Source: Patescibacteria group bacterium (GTDB lineage: Bacteria; Patescibacteriota; Patescibacteriia; Buchananbacterales; SURF-54). Taken from it: a stretch of 46,983 bases of DNA. Each line of letters begins with the position of its first letter. Position 1 is the first letter of the stretch. The notes under the pieces are model-generated. The model saw nothing but the letters and a program-made list of their open reading frames with translations. It was not told where the DNA came from and did not search any database. The translations under genes and the position numbers were made by a program. The stretch is from positions 1-46,983 of the forward strand of contig JAHIRB010000027.1 in assembly GCA_018818885.1 (NCBI GenBank), in the 5' to 3' direction. Below are positions 15,170-23,180 of the stretch, in pieces.

Positions 15170-16271
15170 AAATCTTTAATGTTTGTTTTGCAGTTATTTC
15201 CCAATTATATTTTTTAATAACTTGCTTAGCTTTATTTACTAGTTGTTTTGATAACTCTTTACTACTTAATACTTGATTTATTTTTTCTGCAATGTCTTGT
15301 GGGCTATGTGGGTCGAAATATAATGCTCCACCCTTTAGCACCTCTGGTAAACTTGTGGTTTTTGAGGCAACAACAGGTGTGCCTAAGGATATTGATTCAA
15401 TTGCTACAAGACCGAACCCCTCGTTAAACGATGGTAAGACAAACACTTCTGCTTGGTTATAAAAAAATGTCAGTTTATCTTCTGAAATAAACCCAGGCAT
15501 GAATATTTTTTGCTCTAAATTTAATTCTTTTATTAAATTAAGAGTTTCTGGGTACTCTGGATCTGGCTTTCCGCCTATTACTAACGAAATATCTTGCTTA
15601 AATTTTTCCAATAAGACTTTATAAGCTTTGACTAAATTTGGCAGATTCTTATGCTCTCGCCAAACACCAACATAGAAAATAAAAGGTTTGTGGATATCAA
15701 ATTTATCCGAAAGTTTATCAATTATACCATAAAATGACTGGTTTTGTAAATTTTTATTTAATCCTTGATAGACAACCTCTATCTTTTGTTCTTTAATATT
15801 AAAATGTTTGATTAGATGTTGTTTTGTGTGATTTGAAACTGATATTACTTTTTGCGCTCTGGTTATACCTAATTTGAATACCAGCCAATAACCAATCCTT
15901 CTTAATGGATTTTGCTTAACCTTATGACCAGGAAAAAATTTTGGTGTGATGTCGTGAATGGTGACAACAAATTTCTTTGGATATAAGATTGGAACATTAA
16001 AATGTGGAAAATGCATTAGATCAATTTTTTCCTTTATTAACGCTATTGGTAATTTGATTTGTTCTGACCAACTGTACCAAGGAATATCAATTTTTACTTT
16101 TTTTACGTTTTTTGAATTAGTTTGAAATTTATCATAATTTTGCGGTAATAAAAAAATAGTATACTCATTCTTAAAATCAATTTTTAGTAATTCATCAATT
16201 AAATTTTTTGTGTAATTTCCAATACCTGTTACAGAATCACCATACATTCTGGCATCAATACCTATTTTCAT
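15153..16271 (-). CDS. GT4-family glycosyltransferase
   Basis: This 372-aa GT-B enzyme starts MKIGIDARMYGDSVTGIGNYTKNLIDELL, the usual nucleotide-sugar glycosyltransferase N-terminal loop. Its C-terminal donor site reads VLPSFNEGFGLVAIESISLGTPVVAS, with the EX7E-type glutamates. It would transfer a sugar from a nucleotide donor to a growing glycan in the cytoplasm. It overlaps the next GT gene upstream by 4 bases and the DUF4012 gene downstream by 17, so all three are translationally linked. The sugar specificity cannot be predicted. Confidence 0.9.
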   Translation of the reverse strand: MKIGIDARMYGDSVTGIGNYTKNLIDELLKIDFKNEYTIFLLPQNYDKFQTNSKNVKKVKIDIPWYSWSEQIKLPIALIKEKIDLMHFPHFNVPILYPKKFVVTIHDITPKFFPGHKVKQNPLRRIGYWLVFKLGITRAQKVISVSNHTKQHLIKHFNIKEQKIEVVYQGLNKNLQNQSFYGIIDKLSDKFDIHKPFIFYVGVWREHKNLPNLVKAYKVLLEKFKQDISLVIGGKPDPEYPETLNLIKELNLEQKIFMPGFISEDKLTFFYNQAEVFVLPSFNEGFGLVAIESISLGTPVVASKTTSLPEVLKGGALYFDPHSPQDIAEKINQVLSSKELSKQLVNKAKQVIKKYNWEITAKQTLKIYEEVN

Positions 16272-17347
16272 ATACTTTTAAATAGTTTTATATGGTCTTC
16301 TGCGCATTTTTTCCAGCTAAAATTTTTAGCTTGCTTAAAACCATTATTTTTTAATTTTTGATATAAATTTGTATCAGACATTATGTTTTTTATTGCGAAT
16401 GTGAGTTCAACTGAATTGTAAGGATTAACCAAAATTCCTGCACTTTCGACAATCTCTGGCAAGGATGAAGACAAACTACAAATAACTGGTGTGCCACAAG
16501 CCATAGCCTCAAGAGGAGGAAAACCAAAACCCTCATAAAATGATGGATAAATTAAAATACTTGCAATCGTATACAAAACTGGCTTTTCTTCTTCTTTAAC
16601 ATATCCGATATACTTTACATGTGATACGCCTTTGTGAGCTGTGCCTTGGCCAGCAATGACTAAATTAATATTTAGTTTTTTGGTGGTAGAAATTACTGAT
16701 TCAATATTTTTCCTATTTTCAATATTACCTAAATACAAAACAAAATTTTCCGGTAGATTATATTTAGCTTTTACTTGCTCTAGTTTTTCGCTATTTTGTA
16801 TTTGATGATATTTTTTTGATACACCAGAATAGACTACTTTAACTTTATCTTGTTCAATTCCGTAGAGATCGACTATATCATTTTTTGTGTTTTGTGAAAC
16901 CGCAATAATAATATTTGCTGTTTGGCATAGCTTTTTTGGATTTACTAAATGATGCCATAGCCTTTCCTTAGCACTGTAAAATGCTGGGTATCTTTCAAAT
17001 GAAAGATCATGAATTGTTACTATTTTCTTAACTCGTTCACTTAGACTAGCAAATAATAAATTGGGCATAAAAAAAACATCTACTCCACCAATCATTTTAT
17101 CAATCTTGGGTGTTTGCAGAAATTTTTGCGATGCATTTAATAATTTATTCGGGTAATCAAATTTTATTTTCTTTACATTGGGGTAATTAAACTCTGGTAC
17201 ACTAACTTTTTTTGATGAATTGTAAAATAGTATATATTGATTGCTTTCATCAAGATCGAAAATATTTTCTAATAAATTATTAGTATATTGCGAAACTCCT
17301 GAATAGTTTTTCTCCATTAAACTTCTTATGTCGATCCCAATTCGCAT
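16268..17347 (-). CDS. GT4-family glycosyltransferase
   Basis: This 359-aa protein is a paralogue of the next gene, with the same opening (MRIGIDIRSLMEKNYSGVSQYTNNLLENI) and a C-terminal IYPSFYEGFGFPPLEAMACGTPVICS donor-binding block. It has a GT-B fold, is cytoplasmic, and probably adds one sugar in a surface-glycan pathway. It is the first gene of the GT-GT-DUF4012-DUF11-tgt run. The 245-base gap upstream holds only palindromes and an inverted-repeat element. No Shine-Dalgarno sequence is visible. Confidence 0.9.
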   Translation of the reverse strand: MRIGIDIRSLMEKNYSGVSQYTNNLLENIFDLDESNQYILFYNSSKKVSVPEFNYPNVKKIKFDYPNKLLNASQKFLQTPKIDKMIGGVDVFFMPNLLFASLSERVKKIVTIHDLSFERYPAFYSAKERLWHHLVNPKKLCQTANIIIAVSQNTKNDIVDLYGIEQDKVKVVYSGVSKKYHQIQNSEKLEQVKAKYNLPENFVLYLGNIENRKNIESVISTTKKLNINLVIAGQGTAHKGVSHVKYIGYVKEEEKPVLYTIASILIYPSFYEGFGFPPLEAMACGTPVICSLSSSLPEIVESAGILVNPYNSVELTFAIKNIMSDTNLYQKLKNNGFKQAKNFSWKKCAEDHIKLFKSI

Positions 17348-17406
17348 AGATATTAAAAATAGTGAATTATTATTTATTTATTACGACATTTACATACCAC
17401 CTCTCG

Positions 17407-17444
17407 CCCCGTACCGAACGACTGTAAGGAGTTCTGGTGCGGGG
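17407..17444. repeat. GC-rich hairpin repeat between two glycosyltransferase genes
   Basis: CCCCGTACCGAAC pairs with GTTCTGGTGCGGGG with wobbles and one bulge. It is an isolated GC-rich palindrome in AT-rich intergenic DNA, without a T-tail. Confidence 0.55.
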
Positions 17445-17461
17445 TCAATTCCAATCTTCAT

Positions 17462-17592
17462 ACCCGGTAGTATAATTTCAAATAGTTAGAGAGTGTATTA
17501 ATCATATTGCACTGATTATAATCACAATTAATCTTATGTCCTCAGCAAATTAAATATTATAATAATGTTTTTTTGAAATTTCACTACCGGGT
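17462..17592. repeat. Inverted-repeat element, copy A (ACCCGGTAGT ends)
   Basis: ACCCGGTAGTATAATTTCAAA at the left is the near-perfect inverse of TTTGAAATTTCACTACCGGGT at the right, with about 90 bases of AT-rich DNA between. A second element with related ends but an unrelated interior lies at 30684-30809. The right end abuts the TGA of the neighbouring glycosyltransferase gene. It could be a MITE-like sequence or a long-stem 3' structure. Confidence 0.6.
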
Positions 17593-18710
17593 CATAATAT
17601 CCTAACTTGTCGTTTATCTATTTCAATTTTTTGATATTTTGTATTCACAAAATCAGTGATTTCTTTCTTGAATCGTTCTATTCTAAATTTTTCAGACGCT
17701 AATTTGATTTTTTCTGGATTATACTTTTCGTTTTGAAATCTGATTACTGCATCTGCCAATGATTCCCAAGTTTGTTCATCAAAAAATTTACCTGAAACTC
17801 CTTCTACGATTTGTTCTAATGCTCCGCCAGCTGCAAAAGCAATTACTGGACGTCCTGAAGCCATAGATTCCACAGCAGTTATGCCAAAATCTTCAATTTG
17901 TGGATTAATAAAAGCTTGGGCGTGACTATATAATTTTATTAATTCTTCATCACTTATTTTGCCTAAAAATTCAATATTAGATTTTGCAATCTTCTTTAAA
18001 TTGTGCAATTCTGGACCATCACCAAATATTTTTAGAGGGATTTTCAAATGATTAAAAGCCTCTACAGCTAAATCAAATCTCTTGTATGCAACCAAGCGCC
18101 CACCAGTTAAAAAATAATTTTCTATCTGTTCTGAAATTTTGAACTTGTTTGTTGCTACTGGAGGATATATAACTTTACTTTCTCGATTATAATATTTTTT
18201 GATTCTTTTTGAAACGTTACTTGAACTAGCTAAAAAATAATCAACTCTATCTGCTGCCAAACGATCCCATTGTCGCAAGCGTGTAAGAATTAATGGTATA
18301 AATTTTTTAATCAATATATTGTATCTTAATTCTTCAACATATTTATGTGTATCACTCCATAAGTATCGTGTGGGGGTATGACAATAACAAACATGTATTG
18401 TGTTTGAGCGAGTGATAATACCTTTTGAAAATGCAGAAGAAGAAGATATTACTACATCATAGTCCATTAGATTATAGCTTTCTGTAGCAGTGGGCATAAG
18501 CGGTAAGTACATTTGATAATGCTTTAACGCAAAAGGCATTTTTTGTAAAAATGACGTAATAATATTTTTGTTGTTAAAAGCTCTAACTTTTTTTTCGTTG
18601 TAAAACAAAGTATGGGTTGGAGCGTCTGGATAAATTTCTTGCAATACTTGCAATACTTTTTCTGCTCCACCTTCTTGTGTTAAGTGATCGTGCACTAATG
18701 CAATTTTCAT
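17592..18710 (-). CDS. GT4-family glycosyltransferase
   Basis: The 372-aa protein begins MKIALVHDHLTQEGGAEKVLQVL, the opening of a group of GT4 mannosyl-type transferases, and has YFLTGGRLVAYKRFDLAVEAF, KIFGDGPE and FINPQIEDFGITAVESMASGRPVIAF. The DFGITAVESMA block carries the donor-binding glutamate. It is cytoplasmic and GT-B, with an unknown sugar. It is separated from the other two GT genes by palindromic DNA and from the sugar-phosphate transferase by a small membrane-protein gene and a terminator, so it may have its own promoter. Confidence 0.9.
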   Translation of the reverse strand: MKIALVHDHLTQEGGAEKVLQVLQEIYPDAPTHTLFYNEKKVRAFNNKNIITSFLQKMPFALKHYQMYLPLMPTATESYNLMDYDVVISSSSAFSKGIITRSNTIHVCYCHTPTRYLWSDTHKYVEELRYNILIKKFIPLILTRLRQWDRLAADRVDYFLASSSNVSKRIKKYYNRESKVIYPPVATNKFKISEQIENYFLTGGRLVAYKRFDLAVEAFNHLKIPLKIFGDGPELHNLKKIAKSNIEFLGKISDEELIKLYSHAQAFINPQIEDFGITAVESMASGRPVIAFAAGGALEQIVEGVSGKFFDEQTWESLADAVIRFQNEKYNPEKIKLASEKFRIERFKKEITDFVNTKYQKIEIDKRQVRIL

Positions 18711-18771
18711 TTAATGATATTGATAATTATGAGTTAATAATATCAATATTTTAACTTATATATGATGAAAA

Positions 18772-18810
18772 ATCAAGAAAATTGCCCCACATAACAATGT
18801 ATGCAGGGCA
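18772..18810 (-). terminator. Intrinsic terminator after the 94-aa membrane protein gene
   Basis: On the - strand TGCCC..CATA-CATTGT-TATG..GGGCA forms a hairpin followed by ATTTTCTTGATTTTT. It lies 30 bases after the stop of the 94-aa gene. Confidence 0.7.
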
Positions 18811-18839
18811 TTATTAACTTAGCGACTATTGATGTGCAA

Positions 18840-19124
18840 TTATACGGCTAGACGGACACCCATATGGATAATAAGCACAAACCACATGCTGAGAAATGCT
18901 GAACCAATCAATCTGTACGATACATTGTTTTGTGCCAGCCCATCCAGATCCTTTTGTATTTCTGATGATAAGAAGTTGTCATCATCAGAAATTGCTCTTG
19001 AAAGTTCATCAATTTTTGGACCTCTCATTTTCCAACATAGTTTTGCATCATTAAACATCGTTAATGCAAAGTACATAATGCTAACACTTATCCAAAACTG
19101 TACTGAGCTAATAAACTCCAACAT
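18840..19124 (-). CDS. Two-helix membrane protein of unknown function
   Basis: I do not recognise this 94-aa protein. It has a hydrophobic helix at each end (FWISVSIMYFALTMF and LIGSAFLSMWFVLIIHMGVRLAV) around a charged middle (KIDELSRAISDDDNFLSSEIQKDLDGLA), a helical-hairpin layout. A strong Shine-Dalgarno sequence (AAGGAGG, about 6 bases before ATG) supports it over the overlapping + strand ORF at 18829, which lacks one. It lies between the polyprenyl-phosphate sugar transferase and a GT4 gene and has its own terminator. Confidence 0.72.
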   Translation of the reverse strand: MLEFISSVQFWISVSIMYFALTMFNDAKLCWKMRGPKIDELSRAISDDDNFLSSEIQKDLDGLAQNNVSYRLIGSAFLSMWFVLIIHMGVRLAV

Positions 19125-19171
19125 TAGAACCCTCCTTTTTAAAATTACCGATGTTTTTTGATTGTCAGAAC

Positions 19172-20569
19172 TTAAACTGATTGCCTCCTTTTAACTACTG
19201 CCCACGGTGTTCGTGCCAAAATTGATAAATCTAATTTAAGTGACCAGTTTTCTATGTAAAATGTATCTAGACGAATTTCTTCTTCAAAATCTAGATCTGA
19301 TCTACCTGATATTTGTGCTAATCCAGTTATACCAGGCTTGATGGTAAAAACTCTTCTGTGATGTTTAGCATAATTATTTACTTCTTCGACTTCATGTGGT
19401 CGAGGACCAACTAAACTCATATTTCCATTAAGTACAGAAAATAATTGTGGTAACTCGTCAATACTCCAACGTCTGATAAATTTACCTACTACAGTGATTC
19501 GAGGATCTTCTTTAATCTTGATCATTGGAGAGCCAGCCCGTAAGTTTTGATAAGTTTGTTGAAATTCTTTGTCATATCTTAGTTCATGCGTACCTGCTTT
19601 CATTGAACGAAATTTAATAAAGCTAAATGGTTCACCTTTTTGGCCAACTCTTTGATATTTAAAAAGCACAGAACCTTTTGAATCTATCTTGATGGCTATA
19701 GCAGTCAAAAATAGTATCGGCGATAATAATACTACTAATATCAATGAAATTACAAAATCAAATATTCGTTTTAAAATTCTCCCCCAGCCATCAAGTGGCG
19801 TTTTTTTAATTTCAACAATCGGAACACCAGCAATGGCTTCTATCTGAAGATTAATAAGGCGTGCACCTAAAAGATCGGCCATATATTTAAAGCCAATATG
19901 GTTATCATTGGCAAAATCTACTAGTTTTAATATGTCTTGTCTGGAAGCATCTGTGTTGATATGAATTATTTCGTCAAGTTCTTCTTTTAGTTGCTCAAGT
20001 TCATCAAGTGTTTGATCATTTATTCGATTAATAGTTTTTAGAATTTGATAACCTAAGTTTGGTTTAAGTTGTAGTTCATCGATAACACTTTTTCCTGTTA
20101 TATCATCTCCTATAATTGCTACTTTATGTACACCAACGCCTCTTCTGTAAAGTCTACGTTGAATTAGCCTTACAACCAATCTTTCAAAACTAACAAAACT
20201 AATTGTCAAAAACCAGGTTGCCAGCACAATAAAACGTGAAGAAAATAGTTCGCGTGTAAAAAATAATCCTAAAATCACCGCTAACATTCCAGTTGAACAT
20301 GCTAAAAATACCTTGGAAGTTTCTGTCATTAAACTTCTTGATCCTCCTATTACATACAATCCAGCAATAGCAAAAAATATCAACCAAATTACTGCAATCA
20401 AAAGAGTCCAAATAAAATAATCCCTAAACGCCAGATTAAAAATTATTGGCCTAATTTCTTGAACTGAAGTTAAATAACGTATCCAATAAGCGGTGGTAGC
20501 GGCAAATACTAAAGTTAGATAATCAAGAGGTAATGTGATTGTAGATATGATTAATTCTGCTTTTTTCAT
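19172..20569 (-). CDS. Polyprenyl-phosphate sugar-1-phosphate transferase (WbaP/WcaJ-like)
   Basis: The 465-aa protein has four to five N-terminal membrane helices, a central nucleotide-binding-like region (KVAIIGDDITGKSVIDEL) and a C-terminal bacterial sugar-transferase domain. That domain shows KRIFDFVISLILVVLLSP, FKYQRVGQKGEPFSFIKFRSM, RWSIDELPQLFSVLNGNMSLVGPRP and KPGITGLAQISGRSDL. Such enzymes start exopolysaccharide or O-unit synthesis by moving a sugar phosphate from a UDP-sugar to undecaprenyl phosphate. A consensus promoter (TTGTCA-N17-TAAAAT) ends 6 bases before the ATG, so the mRNA starts at or within a base of the start codon. Its -35 overlaps that of the divergent rnpB promoter. 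Confidence 0.93.
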   Translation of the reverse strand: MKKAELIISTITLPLDYLTLVFAATTAYWIRYLTSVQEIRPIIFNLAFRDYFIWTLLIAVIWLIFFAIAGLYVIGGSRSLMTETSKVFLACSTGMLAVILGLFFTRELFSSRFIVLATWFLTISFVSFERLVVRLIQRRLYRRGVGVHKVAIIGDDITGKSVIDELQLKPNLGYQILKTINRINDQTLDELEQLKEELDEIIHINTDASRQDILKLVDFANDNHIGFKYMADLLGARLINLQIEAIAGVPIVEIKKTPLDGWGRILKRIFDFVISLILVVLLSPILFLTAIAIKIDSKGSVLFKYQRVGQKGEPFSFIKFRSMKAGTHELRYDKEFQQTYQNLRAGSPMIKIKEDPRITVVGKFIRRWSIDELPQLFSVLNGNMSLVGPRPHEVEEVNNYAKHHRRVFTIKPGITGLAQISGRSDLDFEEEIRLDTFYIENWSLKLDLSILARTPWAVVKRRQSV

Positions 20570-20575
20570 GCTAAA

Positions 20576-20604
20576 ATTTTACCCTAAAACTTCCTTCTTG
20601 ACAA
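20576..20604 (-). promoter_or_regulatory. Leaderless promoter of the sugar-phosphate transferase gene
   Basis: TTGTCA, 17 bases, TAAAAT, then TTTAGC and ATG on the - strand. The expected start point falls on the start codon. Confidence 0.75.
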
Positions 20605-20626
20605 GGTTTAAAATTTATGATAATAT
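20598..20626 (+). promoter_or_regulatory. rnpB promoter
   Basis: TTGACA and TAATAT are 17 bases apart, and the predicted start point falls at the beginning of the RNase P RNA P1 helix. The -35 shares its bases with the -35 of the divergent promoter (TTGACAA read both ways). Confidence 0.8.
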
Positions 20627-20631
20627 AGTAT

Positions 20632-21034
20632 TTGTCTAAGTAAATTTAAATGGTCGCTCTGAATTTTTTCGGAGAGGAAAGTCCGAACACCACAAAAATG
20701 GTAGTGGGTAACGCCCACCCAAATACATGTAAGTGTATTTGAGGACAAGTGCCACAGAGACTATACTAGTTCCGCTTACTCAGGGACCAAACGTGAAAAG
20801 TGTTATGATGTTTTAGGCTGGGATATGGAATTCCATTCAGAATAAGGCTACATAACTCGGCTCGTAGTGATACGATGCTTGTGGTAAACTCTACTTGGTG
20901 CAATGCCAAATTGTTCCCACATATGTGGGGCGGTAGGCAGCATGAGTCTAGCGGCAACGTTAGACCTAGATAGATGACCATTACTCTAAATAAAATTAGA
21001 GAACAAAATTCGGCTTATTAATTTGCTTAGACAA
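20632..21034 (+). ncRNA. rnpB: RNase P RNA (bacterial class A)
   Basis: The catalytic RNA of RNase P, which cuts 5' leaders from pre-tRNAs. Recognised by conserved segments in order: GAGGAAAGTCCGAAC (CR-I), ACAGAGACTATACTA, AAACTCTACTTGGTGCAA, and the closing AGATAGATGACCATTACTC...AGAACAAAATTCGGCTTA (CR-V). The ends pair as P1: TTGTCTAAGTAAATT with AATTTGCTTAGACAA. The approximately 400-base length is normal. Promoter and terminator flank it exactly. The - strand ORF at 20766-20981 is a shadow. Confidence 0.96.
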
Positions 21035-21036
21035 AT

Positions 21037-21075
21037 AAAAATACCTTGGGTTATTCAAAGTATTTTTATTTTTTC
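21037..21075 (+). terminator. rnpB terminator
   Basis: AAAAATACCTTG-GGTTATT-CAAAGTATTTTT hairpin followed by TTATTTTTTC, a few bases after the P1 helix. Confidence 0.85.
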
Positions 21076-21255
21076 TAATTATTCTTTTGGCTGTTCAAAT
21101 TCAAGAGTTTTACCAGATTCACTTTCAGTATTTAGAATAAAATCATCAAAACCATCAACCTTGTATCTTTTTAATATTTTTACTGCTCTTTCTCTGTCCT
21201 CTAACGGAGGTACAACAAGTTCTTTATCGCGTTCTGCTCTAGCAGTTGCATGGGA

Positions 21256-21264
21256 GATTGCTTT
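21256..21264. repeat. Left copy of the 9-bp target duplication (GATTGCTTT)
   Basis: GATTGCTTT immediately precedes the IS terminal repeat CACTACTGTCCG. The identical 9-mer follows the other end at 22552-22560. Confidence 0.85.
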
Positions 21265-22551
21265 CACTACTGTCCGATTAAATTTTACCAAAAGCACATT
21301 TGAGGACTATTTTGCCTTTTAATTCTAAATAAAGTCTTGGTTTCTAAGGATAATAAATCAATAATACTTCTTCTAAATAATAAGGTTTCTCTAATCATTC
21401 TAGTAAGCTCTAAGAGTGATTTTTTAAATTTAGTTTGAAATTTAATATAAGCTAATAATAAGTAATAAATCATAGCCACCCAGATTTGGGTTAAGACAGC
21501 ATTCTTGGAAGTTCCTAAGAATGTTTTAATTTTAAGGTTTTGTTTAATCCATTTAAAAAAGAGCTCTATTTGCCATCTTTCTTTGTAGATACTGGCTATC
21601 TGTAATCCAGTTAAGTCAAAATTGTTTGTTAAATAGGAATATTCTTTTTTAGTTTTTTTATCAAAATATCTAACCCCCCTTAATTTATTGGGGTATTTTT
21701 TCTTGGCTTTTCTATCTCCAAACTCAACTATCTCATCAGCAAGAATATTAGGCTCTAAAGTAGTTTTATGCTGTCCGAGAACAACAATATTCTGGTCTTT
21801 TCTTACTCTACTGACAAAGTAAATATTTCTGTCATTAAGTTTTTTCCACCATAGATAATCAATATATGCCCTGTCAAACACTAATATACTGCCTTTTTCA
21901 ATGCTTTCTAAGTTAATTTGCTTAAAAGCAGTAAGATCAGCTACTTTGCCTTCTGTAATATTGATAACTTCAGGAATTGCTGTCCGATTATTCATCAATA
22001 AATGAATTTTCAAAGCACCTTTAAGCTTAGAATATTTAGCCCAATCAAAGACAGTCAAACATAGGCTGATAATAGATGCGTCAAAAGTATAAAGAGGGTT
22101 GTCAAAGCTAAAATTTCTTTCTGGGGTTATCTCTTCGCATTGTTGCAGTAATGAATAAAACAATTTTTCAAATATTTGATAGCTTCTGCGATTATTGGCG
22201 TCAGAGATACTTGATCTGGCTGCTGTGTTCGCCCCTAAATGATACCAAGTTTGACTGTGAAGATTGAATCCTGTTTCAATTTCTCGCAGGCTGTCCTTGC
22301 CCGTAGCTTGAGCGTAAAGTAGAATGATGAATTGATTCCAGGAAGTCATTTTCTTAATATACTTATCTGCTTCATGTTGAACGACAAACTGATTAAATTT
22401 AGCTCTTGGTACAAACTGTAATAATTGATTGAAAATTGTGTTAGAATAACTCATAGGCCCCTAGTCAAGTTAATAGTTAGAGAGTCATTCTAATTATAGC
22501 TTAACTTAGGGGTTTTTTGTTATTTTGTAAAAATTTAATCGGACACTAGTG
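21265..22551 (-). mobile_element. IS4-family insertion sequence, 1287 bp, apparently intact
   Basis: The terminal inverted repeats are CACTACTGTCCGATTAAATTTT at the left and, read inward from the right, CACTAGTGTCCGATTAAATTTT (21 of 22 identical). A 9-bp direct duplication (GATTGCTTT) flanks them, and there is one complete transposase gene. The boundaries follow from the duplication and from restoration of the interrupted reading frame. Confidence 0.9.
21285..22454 (-). CDS. IS4-family DDE transposase
   Basis: The 389-aa protein has an N-terminal DUF4372-like region (IFNQLLQFVPRAKFNQFVVQHEADKY). The DDE catalytic core follows: TFDASIISL (first Asp), ILVFDRAYIDY (second Asp) and YKERWQIELFFKWIKQNLK, which matches the IS4 signature Y-(2)-R-(3)-E-(6)-K. 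It looks full-length and without frameshifts, so the element could still be mobile. It fills nearly the whole insertion sequence. Confidence 0.93.
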   Translation of the reverse strand: MSYSNTIFNQLLQFVPRAKFNQFVVQHEADKYIKKMTSWNQFIILLYAQATGKDSLREIETGFNLHSQTWYHLGANTAARSSISDANNRRSYQIFEKLFYSLLQQCEEITPERNFSFDNPLYTFDASIISLCLTVFDWAKYSKLKGALKIHLLMNNRTAIPEVINITEGKVADLTAFKQINLESIEKGSILVFDRAYIDYLWWKKLNDRNIYFVSRVRKDQNIVVLGQHKTTLEPNILADEIVEFGDRKAKKKYPNKLRGVRYFDKKTKKEYSYLTNNFDLTGLQIASIYKERWQIELFFKWIKQNLKIKTFLGTSKNAVLTQIWVAMIYYLLLAYIKFQTKFKKSLLELTRMIRETLLFRRSIIDLLSLETKTLFRIKRQNSPQMCFW

Positions 22552-22560
22552 GATTGCTTT
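22552..22560. repeat. Right copy of the 9-bp target duplication (GATTGCTTT)
   Basis: Identical to 21256-21264 and directly adjoining the terminal CACTAGTG of the IS. Confidence 0.85.
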
Positions 22561-22629
22561 AGACCATTCTACTTGTGCATGCTCACGTTCATATTTTTTT
22601 ACTTGTGGTGATTCGCGTGTTGACATAAT

Positions 22630-23034
22630 TTAAATTGATTTATTATTTTCGTCAATTGCTTTATTAACTAAGCCATCTGCAATTTTATTATCATGACGTC
22701 TTAAATGAAAGTATCTAACTTTTTTGAAGCCAAGTGACAAGTTCCAAACTTGAACAAATAACGGCCCTAGTGCTTCATTTTTGATTTTGAATTTTTGGTT
22801 AAGTTGACTTTCTACGAGTTCTGAATCCATAAATATATCTACTTCAGTTGCTCCTAATGCTTTTGCACGTTCTAGAGCATAAATAACTGCTTGGTATTCA
22901 GCTTGGTTATTGGTTGCATGCCCTATAAATTTTTCGTATTTATGTTGTTTACCTTCAATTTCGATTACTACCCCAATCCCAGCTGGTCCTGGATTACCAC
23001 GCGCTCCGCCATCAGTAAAGATTTTTGCATACAT
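22630..23034 (-). CDS. Ribonuclease HI-like protein
   Basis: The 134-aa protein has the RNase H fold motifs: FTDGGARGNPGPAGIGVVI with the first catalytic Asp, NNQAEYQAVIYALE (Glu), IFMDSELVESQL (Asp), and the C-terminal RHDNKIADGLVNKA with the fourth acidic residue. It hydrolyses the RNA strand of RNA-DNA hybrids, for example Okazaki primers and R-loops. It resembles the short RNase HI-like (RnhA/YpdQ-type) proteins. The downstream gene, 3 bases away, is the one interrupted by the IS. Confidence 0.9.
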   Translation of the reverse strand: MYAKIFTDGGARGNPGPAGIGVVIEIEGKQHKYEKFIGHATNNQAEYQAVIYALERAKALGATEVDIFMDSELVESQLNQKFKIKNEALGPLFVQVWNLSLGFKKVRYFHLRRHDNKIADGLVNKAIDENNKSI

Positions 23035-23040
23035 ATGAAT

Positions 23041-23180
23041 ACTAATTACGAATAAGTACGAATATACAAATCCAACTTGAACATGTATTCATTAAAACTA
23101 GCTTTTTCATATTCGTATATTTGCCCACCTTGACGAGCAAGGCGAGGCAGGTATGGATTTGTAATTCGTAATTTTTATTT
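23041..23180. repeat. Complex palindromic repeat between rnhA and recJ
   Basis: ATTACGAAT...TACAAATCC at the left mirrors GGATTTGTAATTCGTAAT at the right, with a nested TACGAATATACAAAT/CATATTCGTATATTTG pair. A GC-rich insert (CCACCTTGACGAGCAAGGCGAGGCAGG) sits inside. Same family as 2461-2548. Confidence 0.55.

Larger units (their letters stand above)
21079..22626 (-). pseudogene. Small gene of unknown function split by an IS4-family element
   Basis: The ORF track shows only a chimeric 72-aa frame that begins inside the IS. Removing the element plus one copy of the 9-bp duplication joins MSTRESPQVKKYEREHAQ...WSKAI (22626-22552) in frame to SHATARAERDKELVV...EFEQPKE (21255-21079). That gives an 83-aa soluble, charged protein. 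I do not recognise the family. It starts 3 bases after the stop of rnhA on the same strand, so it was probably the second gene of an rnhA operon. As it stands the reading frame is broken. The clean junctions suggest a recent insertion. Confidence 0.8.

Noticed and set aside
18829-19161. 110-aa + strand ORF
   Set aside because: It is antisense to the 94-aa two-helix protein, which has AAGGAGG before its ATG and a terminator after its stop. The + strand ORF has neither.
21079-21297. 72-aa ORF on the - strand listed in the track
   Set aside because: It begins inside the IS terminal repeat and reads out into the interrupted gene. The true gene is the 83-aa frame spanning both sides of the element.
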